A stretch of 64,000 nt of DNA from Reticulascus tulasneorum. Taxonomy: Eukaryota > Ascomycota > Sordariomycetes > Glomerellales > Reticulascaceae. The notes under the pieces are model-generated. The model worked only from the letters and a program-made list of their open reading frames with translations, was not told where the DNA came from and did no database searches. The position numbers and the translations under genes are program-made. The stretch covers positions 310,001-374,000 of the forward strand of contig LSAX01000007.1 in the NCBI GenBank assembly GCA_001557505.1. The letters run 5' to 3'. Shown here one piece after another: positions 44,543-55,894 of the stretch (position 1 is its first letter; each line of letters begins with the position of its first letter).

Positions 44543-47312
44543 TTACCAAGAGAATGTCATCAGGGCTGGGTTGAGGGCAAGAGGAAGCAGGAAGTGACTA
44601 GCGGCGACGGTAGCCATCGGCAGGATGGCGACGAAGTCGGTGATACGCCAGTCCATTGGCACGAATGGAGCGACAGCCAAGATGACCATGCCGACGATGA
44701 AAATCAGCGAGAAGAGCATGGAAAACTTGAACTATTCGGGTGCACGTTAGCAATTGAATCAATACAGCGAGGAATGCAATGCATGGTTTACTGACCTTCT
44801 TCAGCACCTTGGGAATTTCAATGAAAAAGTTCGAGAACTCGGCTTCCTTCGAGGTGGCACCCCAAGTCATGTCGATTTCGAACATGTGGGCCAAAAGTGC
44901 TTGGCTGACGTGCAAGCTGAGACCACCAAGGAAGATGGCGAGCAGGAATGTCCACTTGAAGTTTTCGAACAGAGCATAGAGCAAGCTTCGCTCACCGAGA
45001 CGATATCGCATGACAGCAAGAGCGATGTTACCGAGACCGTTGAAAACGATGATGATGGAGAACCAAACCTGCCACGAGTCGACATAGTACTTGTCGAGGT
45101 ATCCGTTGAACCAACCCATGAGGAAGTAGTTGACGGAGGTCATGATCCATGCGGCACCAATAGCATAGTAGGTACCGATATAAGAGATGACAGTGATCTT
45201 GGAGGTGAATCGAATGTTGCTGAACAAGAACTTGCGGAACAGTGGTGTGAAAGGTCCTTTCCAGATCCACATTCGGATGGGGTGGAAAAGCAGTTCGTTG
45301 CAACCATATGCGTACTTCTCCCATCGGGCAAGTTCGTCGTACACGGTCAGCGAGACACCCTCTTTGAAGCCTTCGCCTGCCCAAGCGGCTAGTCGAATAA
45401 TGTATCCTTGGCACTGTAGACGAAGAGACATGTCGAAATCCTCAGACACGTGAGATTCAGACCAAAATTTCTCGTAACCATCCTCATCGGTGTAGCCGAC
45501 TTGCTGAATGGCAGTCCATCGGAGAATAGCGTTGTGACCGACGAAGGGAGCGACGTCACCGTTGGAGACTGTGTATCGAATGGCGCTGTAAATGAGGTTG
45601 GTGAAGAAAGTGATACCGTTCTCGAAGTACGTGTTGACGACTTGCATGACACCGGAGGAAAACTGCATGATACCGACATCGGGCGACTGCTCCATCTCGG
45701 AAACAGCGTCCAGGAAACAATCAGAAGGTACACGAGTGTCAGAGTCAATGATGAGAATGTAGTCGCCGATTCGAATGTTGCCGTCGGCCCAAGCACGGCC
45801 ATCCTCCTCAAGAGTTTCCTTGAGGGCACGCTCGTATGCCTGAGCCTCATCGTGCTGGGTCCAGTCGGCGGCTCGGTTGATAGCACAAAGCTTCTCCTCA
45901 ACCTTGCAAGATATCATGAGGGCATAGTTCATGTTGGAAGCCTTCTTGAACTTGCCGCGGCGCAGGAAACCGTTCTCACCGTGCTTGGGTCGTGCAACCC
46001 ATCCGATGCTGTGGTCGGCGTAGAACTCAATACGGGCACGACGATCTTCCTCGGAAATGAGTTGGAGACCATCGTCGTTGATGAACATGTTGGCAGAGCC
46101 ACCCTGCAGTTCGTACGTGGACATGGCCTGCTTGAGAGACTTGACAGTGGGGGCAATGACGGCCCCAAGACCCTCCTTGTAGACAGGGCATTGAACCGTG
46201 ATGTGGGGTAGAATCGAGGTTTGGAGTCTTGGTGGTGGTCGAGCCGAGTAGAACTTGGAGTTGATGGTCAATTGGCGGATAGGGCCAAAGATCTGTGCCA
46301 AACAACCAAAGATGACCTGGGCGAAGAAGAGGGTGAAGAAGATTTGGACCGGGAAGAGAGCGACAAGCGCCAATCGCAGGTAATTTCCGTCGACCGAAAC
46401 TTGAATGGCGAGTTGTCTGAAAGCAGCACCGAGGGAGACGACAACGAGGATCAGGGTGAGCGAGACCAGCAGGGTGTTTTGTAGATGCACAGGTCGCTTC
46501 TCCGGCTTGATCTCGCCGCTCTCCTCGTCGATTTCTACCTCGCCAACCATGGGGCCGCCCTTCTTCTCGTCGTCATCCTCCTCATTTCCGGTCTTCCACA
46601 CCAACTCCATGAGTTCCGACTCGATGGCCTTGGCTCTTTGGACCAAATGGAGCGCATCGTCGTCCCAGACAATAAGGAGACCTTCAGAAGCTACGAATGC
46701 GGCGAACTGATGTTTCCTGGCTCGTGGGAGATCTTCAATGGTGGGGAGAATTTGCACGCGGAGGCCGTTCATGAGCGGGACATCGACTGCGTCAGGAGAC
46801 CATTGGAGAAATGTCTTGATCACTCGGGAATTGACAGTCATAGCGCACTAATTCGCATCTGTTAGCTTACATCACGTTCCAAGGTCAATCAGAAGTCCAC
46901 CAACCTGGACATTAAGCGCAGAACATGCGAGCGCGAACGGAGAGTTGCCCAATTGTGGCGGGCAAGCCATGTATTGGCCCCTCGTCTTGCGAAGGAGCAC
47001 ACCCTCGACCTCACCAGAGCCGTCGCTCACCCAGAGGTGAGAGCACTGTTGCTGGTAGAGGTAGTTGACCATAACCTCGTGCTTGATGTCGTCGAGGAAC
47101 ATGGAGCTGCCATTGGAACGCGTAGATCGGCCGGAGATGGACTGTGGCCTCGAGTTGAACCGTGGGGTCGGAGGTTGAAGCTCCATGTCGTTCGAGCTCG
47201 TTCGATCCGATGCTGGCTTCTCAGACAGGGCAGAAGGTTGATTTGACCGTCGAGCCCGTGGTGGGCTCTCAGGAGCAGGCTTTCCAGCCTTGAAGTAGCT
47301 GCCGATGCCCAT
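44543..47312 (-). CDS. Family 2 glycosyltransferase, membrane polysaccharide synthase (Cps1/GT2 type)
   Basis: A processive inverting glycosyltransferase of the plasma membrane that builds a beta-linked cell-surface polysaccharide. Exons 47312-46905, 46847-44796 and 44731-44543 (all phase 0) give 882 aa. The N-terminal 110 residues are Ser/Pro-rich. Two membrane helices follow (NTLLVSLTLILVVVSLG; LALVALFPVQIFFTLFFAQV). The catalytic core has CPVYKEG, INDDG (about residue 393), DSDTR (about 503), SEDFD (about 605) and ELARWEKYAYG (about 642) as the Q/ExxRW motif. At least five more helices follow, ending in exon 3 (FSMLFSLIFIVGMVILAVAPF). It resembles the 'type 2 glycosyltransferase' needed for hyphal growth in Fusarium and Zymoseptoria, and hyaluronan/cellulose-synthase relatives, more than chitin synthases, whose QRRRW and EDR motifs are missing. 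The product is not known from sequence. Confidence 0.9.
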
Positions 47313-50300
47313 ATTGTCTAGTGTTGCGGGTCGACTGGGCTAGAAACCAAACCAAGATCTACTTGGAGATGCGTTAGTCGTGATCGCGGTAGAATAAAGC
47401 TGCGGAGCAGTGGTTTAAGGCTTGTCGGGAACCTACCTTAATCTTGTAGTACGAAAGTACTGCCGTGAAAGCTGTGGTGTCCCGAAAGATTCCCAACGGC
47501 GCAGGTTCTCAGGTAGCTCCAGATACGATTATACAAACGAGGAATATGGATTCGAGAGTAGAAGCTTCGGCTGGAAGCGAATAGGCGGAATTACTATAGT
47601 TATGAAGCGAGTGTAAAGGGTTCCCAAGTGGATCCCAGAAAAGCGATTGTGTGAAGATATTCAGACTACCATTGACGCAGAAGCCGGCCGGAGGAATGAG
47701 TCGGAGGGCGGAAGGCGAGCGAAGCCGTTTGGGAAAGCAGAAGATTGCTATCCCTCTTCTTTGCTGGTCACCTTGCTGGTTAGTCTGGAGGTCGATCTCT
47801 CGAGAAGGAGGATGGCAGCAGGAGTGTAAGAGGAGGGAAGGAGGGAAAAGAGGAGAGGATATGGAGGAGGGGAAGGAAGGCGAGAAGACCCAGGGTAACA
47901 GGAGATAGACAAGGCCGAATCGAATGGGGACTGGCGCCGATGAGCCTCGCCAGGGAGCACCAAGTTTACTTACAGGGAAGGGAATATTATTCTCCTGGGA
48001 TTCGGGGGAAGGGGAGGGGTCTAGCTGGTCCGGTTCGTGTAAGCGGGTGCTGATGTCCTCCCTCGTGGATTTTGGCGCTGGTCTTGGAGCACAAAGCCAG
48101 GGCTGTGGGAACCTGAAATCAAGAGTAGCAGGCGACTAGGTGAGGAGAAATCGCGTGTCCAACAATAAAGCAGGTTTCTCAAGTAAAATGAGAGAGGGCG
48201 CCTCGGAGGCGTTTAATGGGGCAGGATGTTGAAAGATGAGGAGGAGGAGGAGGGGGGGTGGACTGGTGGGTTTTCTGGCTGCTTGTCTAGAAGAGGATTA
48301 GCACATTGAAAAGAGAGAAATGAATCCCACGAAGCTATGATGTCCGGATACGGAAAGAAGCCAGGGACAAGGTCTGCCGGGATGCTAGTGGCAGGTCAGG
48401 GAACATTAACTGGCTGCCAGGAAAGATGGTGAAGGTGGTGCCGATTGCGCGTGCTGTTTTGCTGCGACGGTCCGTCCGGCCTCCACTCTCTTAGGTTGTC
48501 TTTGTCTTTCAGCGGACAAGGGGGTCGGTTCGATGGTGGTGTGTTACAGGGGTAATCGCCGCCTAGGCCCTTGGCGGGGCGGAACCTAACCCTGTTCCAA
48601 TGGTTCCATCGCCTGGGGGGTCTCCTCCACACTGTAACCCGTACTGTACAGTGCAGGACAGTACAGTACAGTACAGATGGGCTTGAACGCCAGAACAACC
48701 CTATTAAGCGATATGTTTGGCCACGAATACTCAAAACGTGTTTTGCTGCTTCCTTTTTTGTTGAGCAGCCAGATGTGGCCGTTTCTGATCTGATACGGGT
48801 CGAAGAACAAAAGAAGTCTCGCACCCGTTTCCGCTTCTTGCTTTTAGGATCCCCAAGCATTGTGCACGCGCGCCTGCCTGGCCCGTAGAGCACGACATAC
48901 AGGACTTCGTACTGCGCACCTCCCAGTGGATAGCGACCTGCCCCGCTTGGAGTGGTCTCGCCTGATACATACTTTCACCCTGGGCCGCAACAGCGGACGA
49001 GGGCGGGGGGGCGTGCGAGGGGGGGAACAGGAAGTGGACTTACATACGCTAGGGTAAATGATAAGGGCTATCTGCTGTCTGAAAGGGGGATTCCGATCTT
49101 GGTGGTGGTGATTACACCTGGGGATGTATTGATTCTGCTGACTATGCAAGTACGCAGCTGGGTTTTCCGTCCACTGAAGACCGGCGACCTGTGCATGACC
49201 TGATATACCTGTTTCTATCGCATTTCCGCCTTCGCTGTGCCGAGAAGTTCCTCGGCGGCTGGAGCTGGACGTGGTCGACAAACAAAGAGGTTGATCTGCC
49301 CGGCCGTCTGTTGGCGGCAAACAAAGATCTTCTCGAGGTTGGCTGCGTTGTGGTTGGGTTGGGCCGTCATAAAAGCCCACGATTATAGAGGCGCTTCGTT
49401 CTCTTGCCCAGCAGAATGGCTGGCTGCTAACTCAATGCTATACGGCAGCTCTCCGTACCGTTCACGCGGTGGCTCGGCGGGAGGGGATCTGTGCCGCACC
49501 CATCCTCCCCCTCCCTCCCCACCACCGAGAACTGCCATTCTTCAACAATACAGTGGTGTTGCACGGCATGAGTCTAGGCTCCATACACCTATACCTTCCT
49601 GGAGGGCTCGCAATTTCGAGGTTGGGGCTGGCGATTCGAGATGATCACGGAGGATAAATTGCACTGTGAGCTGGCAAAGTCACAGCCCCATCCATTTGGC
49701 TCCAATCACTGGGGATCTGTCGATGCATGACCGAGAGTCGACGGCCGAGCCGTTTGAGGGGCATTATGTTGCCCACGTCCCCAGCTAGTCGTGCAGTGCT
49801 GGATGCTCTTCACTAGAATTTCAGTACTAATTAGCGGGTTTGAATGCCGTTCAAATTTCCCATCCCGACAGTTCCGGTAGTGGATTCCACATAGCACACC
49901 GCGACGCTCGATTTCCACTGTTTCCTCGCATTTGATGCTTGAACGCCGAGGGCAGTTTGCACAGTGTGGGCTCTTTCAAGTATCGCAAGGTCTCTAGTGC
50001 CCTGAGCAAGCAAGCAAATCTCGAGATCGCGAAGGGAAGGCGATCAACAGGGGCGAATCCCTTTTTGGAATCGGGCCCGGTACCTATCCTGGCTGGTTGT
50101 TCCCACTGTGCAGTCAAGTATCTTTCAGCTATGGTTAAAGCGGCGTCGCACATTGATGCAGATACGACGAAGTGGCTTGGCCAAGTTTATCAATGACGGC
50201 AGGGATTCTTCATCCCCTGCCCTGTACCAATGCTCGGAAACGCAGTGCTGACAACAAATAACAATAAGACGGACTTTCTTGCGTTCTGGAATCTGCGAGT

Positions 50301-53300
50301 CGCCTACATGCATATGTCTATACAAACGTACATGCAGAGGATGCGTAGGCAATCCCATCGGCGAGCTTGCCCAAAGAGGATCATCGTCACCGCAGAGTTT
50401 CCCCCATCTGGTGAGTGGGGAGCTTTTCAACTCAACCTCTGGGCCTCTGTCAAAGCACTTTGAGACGGCAATCGTAGACGGTGGCATCAGATTTCACCTG
50501 AGTTGTAGCTTAGCCTCGTTTCTTCTCCCGAGACGCAACTCGGGCACGTCCCCCAGGCTACCATATCCTGCTCTTGGTTCATGTTTGTTTGCCCCGGCGC
50601 GAACGACGCTCAAGCGCCAGCACCTGGCCCGGGCCTTGGAAACAAGCAATTGACCAGGAGAAGCGCCTGGGCCCACGAATGTGCATCTCCTCTATGGTAC
50701 AGATTAGCAGAGACCGCCACCGAGCGAGTCTCGAGTGCTAATTAGTGCGCTGGTGACCGGCTGCTCTCTGTTGTCGGTTGTTCGCTCCCAGCTCCCAATC
50801 CTGCTGGCGAGACTCTGCCTCCCTGGGTCGCCAATTCGACGATTGTTCAAGCCGCATGGCACGTATTGGCGGTCTAGATTCAATAAAACCGACGGATTTG
50901 ACCATTTCCCTTATCAGTATCCGCCACCTTAATGTAAGAAATGTACCTGCCAAGGCATTGTGGGTGAATGTCAAAAAGGGCCAACGGTAGTGGGCGGTAT
51001 TATTTTTGGAGCGCCAATTCTTCGTATTCAATTGTGGGGCCGATGCACTGCAGCTCGGTGTCGCCAATCAAAATACCGACCACCCACCTCTCGCTAGGTT
51101 ATCTTGCCAGCGGATCTGAGAACCTGGGAAGCCTGCAGGACGTTGCATAAACGGTCAGATAGCTGGTTTGCCTGTGCAAGAGAGGGTACAGTAGTCCGTA
51201 TGTACCAAGTAATTAGTCCGTACACACTCATCCCTTGCCTCATCATCGCGACTCTCAATCCCATCATCCTGTTACACGACCTCTTCGCATGCCTAACCGA
51301 CACGGCATTTGGCCGGTAATTCGTGCAGTACCGCTCCAGGTTCCGAAAATGGGTAACGCTCGCCATGTGCACTATGTAAGCAATGGTCGTGCGCTCCAGA
51401 GATACTCCCGTCTCCCAGATACAAGCGTGCTACATACCTACATATCATCCTTTTGAGAGCTTGGCTGCTTCATTTAAGCTTATCTGTGGGTTCTGTACTT
51501 TCTTCGCCGCCGAGCGACTCCTGAGTTCGGAGCATGCAGTTTTCCTCCAGACTCAGCCCAGCGCAAAATCCAAGCTTTTCCAGCTAGTCGATTGCCGTCA
51601 TCTTGTCAAACCTGGTTCTCCAATAATCGACGAGCTTCGGCGCGATGTGGCGCGCGATGTAATTTCCACCGAGGCAGGGGAAATTTGCAAGGACATTAAG
51701 GAGACGAAAATGACGTTTAAGGTGGAGCGACGCGCCTTACACGCGCCTCAGGTGGCCGTGCGCCATGCGGCTTTTTACTGCCCAGGACGTAGGATTTGAT
51801 CGGGGCTCACTAAAGATCATCCACTTTGCCCCCGTCTAGATATCCCGAGTTCCTAGTTAGGAACTGGAAGCACGTCAACTCTTCGAATTGCACTGTACAT
51901 CAGCAATGTAATCCACAGATGCACATGGTTAACCCAGCCCTACGATGAATAAGAGCCGTCAAGCCGTCATCATTCCCCCTTTCTGCAGATTTGATTGACA
52001 GGACTTGGCTCCCCCTGCTCTGCCTAGATGCCGACGGAATATCGGCTTCTACGGGGTGGAGGTTCATCGTCACGATCGTGTCTCGATGCCGCTTGCTGCT
52101 AGCTTTTATTGACAGCTCCATCGAAGGCGTATCAAACGTTACAATGTGGAGGATCTGCTGAGGGATCTGGGCTGACCACTGAATCCCCCCCGAACACCCA
52201 GGATTCTCTTCAGCTTGGAGATAAAATTGGCGGCTGCGAGCGCTCCCCTGTGACGAAAGATCCCCGAACAAGTCGCTAACTTCGTTCACATCAGATCCGG
52301 ATAAGTGTACAGGTCACAAGAATGGGGGCAACGATGAGGCTCTCCAAAACCGCCTTCCAATGACTTCCCTCGCTTGAAGGGCATCGTGCAATCATTATTA
52401 TCGTGTTTTGAGTCCCATGCACCCCCAACCACACTCTAAGGCAATATGACCATACTATGTAGTAGCGAGATGAGTAATACTGTTATCTTCGTACCGCTAG
52501 AGATCACGTCCACGGCGGATCTTTGGTCGGAAATGCAGATCGTGAAGGCATGATATCTGTCTGCCGTCTTCCCAAGTCGGCCCTTGAAATGGAATTCCCG
52601 CCTGATCAAGCCGTTAGGACGTGTCTCTGCAGAGATAAGCTCAGTATCCCACGGCTTGGAGATCCCAACAACGTGGTTATTAATTTGTCTTGCCGACCCG
52701 TCCCTAAGGGTCGCTGAGCCTTCACAAATGGATCGTCGTAGACTATTTAGCCTCAACTCAACACGAGATCGGGATCCCGGCATTCAGACATGTATCACAT
52801 CGTAGCGAATCCTGGGCAGCATATCACGTCTCAGTTATTGCTCTTGTTATCAGCCCAATCGAAGAGCCGCACGGGTGATAGGAGAGTTGGGCAGTCAGCC
52901 AAGCAGACTTGGGCACGACCTCACGGCTGAGAATGCAACGATCGCCCGGCAGAATGAGCTTCAGCATTGACCGTGCACTCGGCTTCACAGCAGCCTCCCT
53001 TCCTCGGAGACGGGATGACCGGGAGGAATAAGGGGAGGATACCATTTACAAGCAAACGGAGGGGCAGGTCAAGGCAGAGAGCGGTGCGACTGAAAAGGAA
53101 GCTGCTCTTGTGGCGAGTTGGTTACAGACATCGCAAAGCTGACCAAATCTGTTGATCCTCCGGGCAGTCCTATGGCCAGCCAGACACAATACAAAGGAAG
53201 TCGGGGTCGTATTGCAGCCCGTTATCAGAGGTGGTTTGAGAAAGATGTGGAACCAAAGCTCCTGTCTCTGGCCTTACTTCGGTGAGGATGCACGTTTGTC

Positions 53301-54389
53301 GCAGGATTGCGATATATATGCCAGGCCGTGTGGCATGCCGTAAGCACAACGTCCGTCCCCGGATCTGGACAATCTCTGCCCCAAAATCAAACCGCACATC
53401 CCAAGCTGAATCCTAGCAACCCAGGGAATCAATCGCAATCTCCATTTCCGTGGCCGAGTTGGTTTTGCAGAGTGTTGGGCACTGTAACAGTCGACCTTCA
53501 TTCGGTGCGTTTGCCCCGATCGTTGCGTGCCATGGAGTGCACTTCCTGACCCGGCGCACTTGATAAGACGAAGATAACGTCCGACGCCGCAGCAGAATAA
53601 CATCGTGATGGCTGCTGAATCGGTATTTTTTACCACTCGTTCTCGTAAATCCATGTAGTTTGTTTGCCAGCGCGGGGTAAACCCCCAACTGCCCCTCCAC
53701 CGTCCCAGGAAGCCATGATTTATGCCCTCGAAAGTCTCAACCGGATTCCTGGGTGATCACAATGCATTGTTGTGAGGAATGCCGCAAGAAATAGTATCAT
53801 GTTCTGCATTCTGCTGATCAAAGAAGCTTCGCTGCCAAATCACGAAATGCGAGTAGTGAAGTAAATGTGTTCGAGTAAGAACCAAAATATTGGATAGACC
53901 TGAATTTGTCATGCAGTGATTGAGACCTTTGATGGCTAGCAGGCTTCGTTCTCGTGATTGTTTACCCTTGCCTGAGATCAGATATCTCCAACATGCACAC
54001 ACTTACATATCACTGGGAAGAAATGGCACAACTGGTAACCCTACAGAACGGGGCTCGCTCAGTCTTCACACGATGTTCATTAACTACCTGATCAAGTGTT
54101 CCTGAGCTTCGAGAAAATACCTAGATACAAGCAGACGGCCTAATTAAAGAGAAAGGGAGGCCTGTCTGATACATGAAGTGGTGGGCCATTATGTTGGCAT
54201 ATGTGAAATATCAAGAAACATACCCCAAAAGCAAAGTTTACTCCAGAAGCTCATCGCCAGCCGTTTGTTGATCCCCAGCTCCAGTCGTCTATGAACGTCG
54301 AACCATCCAAAGTAGCACAACATAGTCGCAAACTCTCCATCTATAATGTTACCGGTACGTAGAAAGGAATGGCCTGATGGCGAAACTTT
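47313..54389. other. Gene-poor 7-kb region including the GT2 promoter
   Basis: 47313 to about 49000 is the upstream region of the GT2 gene. It has strongly purine-rich stretches at about 47810-47900 and 48240-48265 and an ACAGT repeat at 48658-48676. From 49.0 to 54.4 kb, many frames of 60-138 codons exist, none with a domain or consistent splicing. I see no transposon ends or RNA genes. Confidence 0.45.
48643..48676. repeat. ACAGT pentamer repeat beside a 10-bp palindrome
   Basis: The palindrome ACTGTACAGT lies at 48643-48652. ACAGTACAGTACAGTACAG follows at 48658-48676, about 1.3 kb upstream of the GT2 start. The two share the core TACAGT and can pair with each other. Confidence 0.7.
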
Positions 54390-55894
54390 CTACAGCTCCT
54401 CGTTGCCATCGCACTGTTGCCACATCATGACCTTGCTGATCTCCATCTCTGGTTGAGTCCAGGTTGGCAGCCAGGCGTCACGGTTATCCCAGAAGTCTTT
54501 TCTCGCATTAGGCGAGTTTCCGATCCATGGCTTGCCGGACTTTTCGTCCTCGAACCAACCGTTGGTTCCGCCAACGGCGACGTTCAGGATGAGGTAAAAG
54601 TATGTGTCAAAGGGCGTGTTGGGGCGGTCGGTTTGGCCCCACACGTCCATAATGCGACTGCCATTGGAATTGGTCTGGGGGAAGTTGCCTCGCTTCCACA
54701 TGGGCTCGTCGAAGTTGGTGTAGAGAACTTGCAAAAGCCGGCTGTTGATATAGGTAAAGAGATACTTTTGGGACCATTCGAGTCCGAACGTGTTGAAGCC
54801 ATCGGCGTAGGTCGTGTGCAGAGCCTTGCGCTTGTTGTTGGTTCTCCACCAAGCATCGAGGCCAGGGTCGGGACCCCAATGCAGGGCAGACGATGCAATG
54901 TTGTTGCCTCCTTGACCGTAGGTCCAGTTGTTGCCTCGGGATTCCAAGATGTCAATTTCACCGGATGCTGGCCAAGCGCCGTACGTCTCGGTCTCGGGCA
55001 TCATCCAAATGGCGGGCCAGAGCCAATCGCCCTTTGGCAGCTTAGCAGTAACTTCCACGCGACCGTACTTGATTTTGGCCCCCTTCTTGGTGTTGATGCG
55101 ACCGGATTTGGTGGGCGGGATAATAGTGGCATTGCCCGCGGTGGTGTTCGTGCCAGCGATGCAGTTTGATGGGATGTCAGAGGTGCAAGTTCCATCCTCG
55201 ATGAGGTTGATCTCGCTGTCCTTCTCGATCAAGGTGGAGTCCGTAAGAGTCGGACGGATGATGAGGTGGCCGTTCTGGATGTAAACGTTCTCTTCATCGC
55301 CGGTGGTCATTTGGAACTCGCCGTTACTAGTACAAAATTAGCAATTGGTCGCACACATGTCGCAGCAGGCACATACCCGAAGCCTCCAACCTCGACCTCC
55401 TTCGTCCACACATCGGTGTTGAAACCACCCCCGAAGTTGTCCTCTAGCACCAGGCAGTACTTGTGTTTTACCACGCTTCTAATACCGTCCCAAACGAGGA
55501 AGCCCGAGATACCAAGACCGATGAATATGCCAATGAGCGGCAAGATCGTAACCCACTTCTCCTTGGGGTCCACCTTGGACAGCCACGGCTTCTCAATCTC
55601 GCCTTTCTGGACACGTCTCGAGTGGAAGTAACGCTGAGCTCGCTCATCGAATCGAGTGCCAAGTGCGCTGGAAGAACCAAAGCTCGAGGCTGGGCGAGAA
55701 GCCGCCGGGCTGGCGAAAGGATTACCCATGCCGGTTCGGTGTGATGCTTGCGACTCGACACCGTCGCTGAAGGGATTGCGACCTCCATCGGTATTGGGAG
55801 TGCCAGGTCGAAGTGGTGTTGGGACCGTGGTGGAGGCTGCGGACGGAGCGCCAGCTCGTCCGTAGTAGTTTTGTGTGTACGAATCTTGATCCAT
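54390..55894 (-). CDS. Type II membrane GH16 glycosidase (beta-1,3-glucanase-like)
   Basis: Acts on beta-glucans at the cell surface. Exon 1 (55894-55377) and exon 2 (55326-54390) join in phase 2 and give 484 aa. The cytosolic tail (about 120 residues, Ser/Pro/Gly-rich, ending KVDPKEKW) precedes one membrane helix (VTILPLIGIFIGLGISGFLVW). The lumenal GH16 domain starts at EDNFGGGFNTDVWTKEVE. It has SGRINTKKGAKIKYGRVEV, KGDWLWPAIWM and the catalytic EIDILE with Glu296, Asp298 and Glu301. ALHWGP, LILNVAVGGTNGW and a C-terminal WQQCDGNEEL follow. This is the layout of the beta-1,3-glucan-binding/endo-glucanase subgroup of GH16, not the transglycosylating Crh group, which has signal peptides and GPI anchors. 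Bond specificity is inferred only from the family. Confidence 0.9.

Noticed and set aside
44754..46211. Long plus-strand frames of 212 and 253 codons
   Set aside because: They are antisense shadows of the GT2 gene, whose catalytic motifs fix the minus strand as coding.
48396..49380. Overlapping frames of 105-178 codons on both strands
   Set aside because: Composition is Arg/Pro-rich and low-complexity, as expected from GC-rich spacer, and no motif is present.
51383..51799. 138-codon plus-strand frame
   Set aside because: It reads somewhat like protein in its second half, but has no homology I can name and no supporting neighbours.
51900..52289. 129-codon minus-strand frame containing NDDGLTALIHRRAGL, like an ankyrin fragment
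   Set aside because: Only one weak match to the repeat consensus, with no second repeat in any nearby frame.
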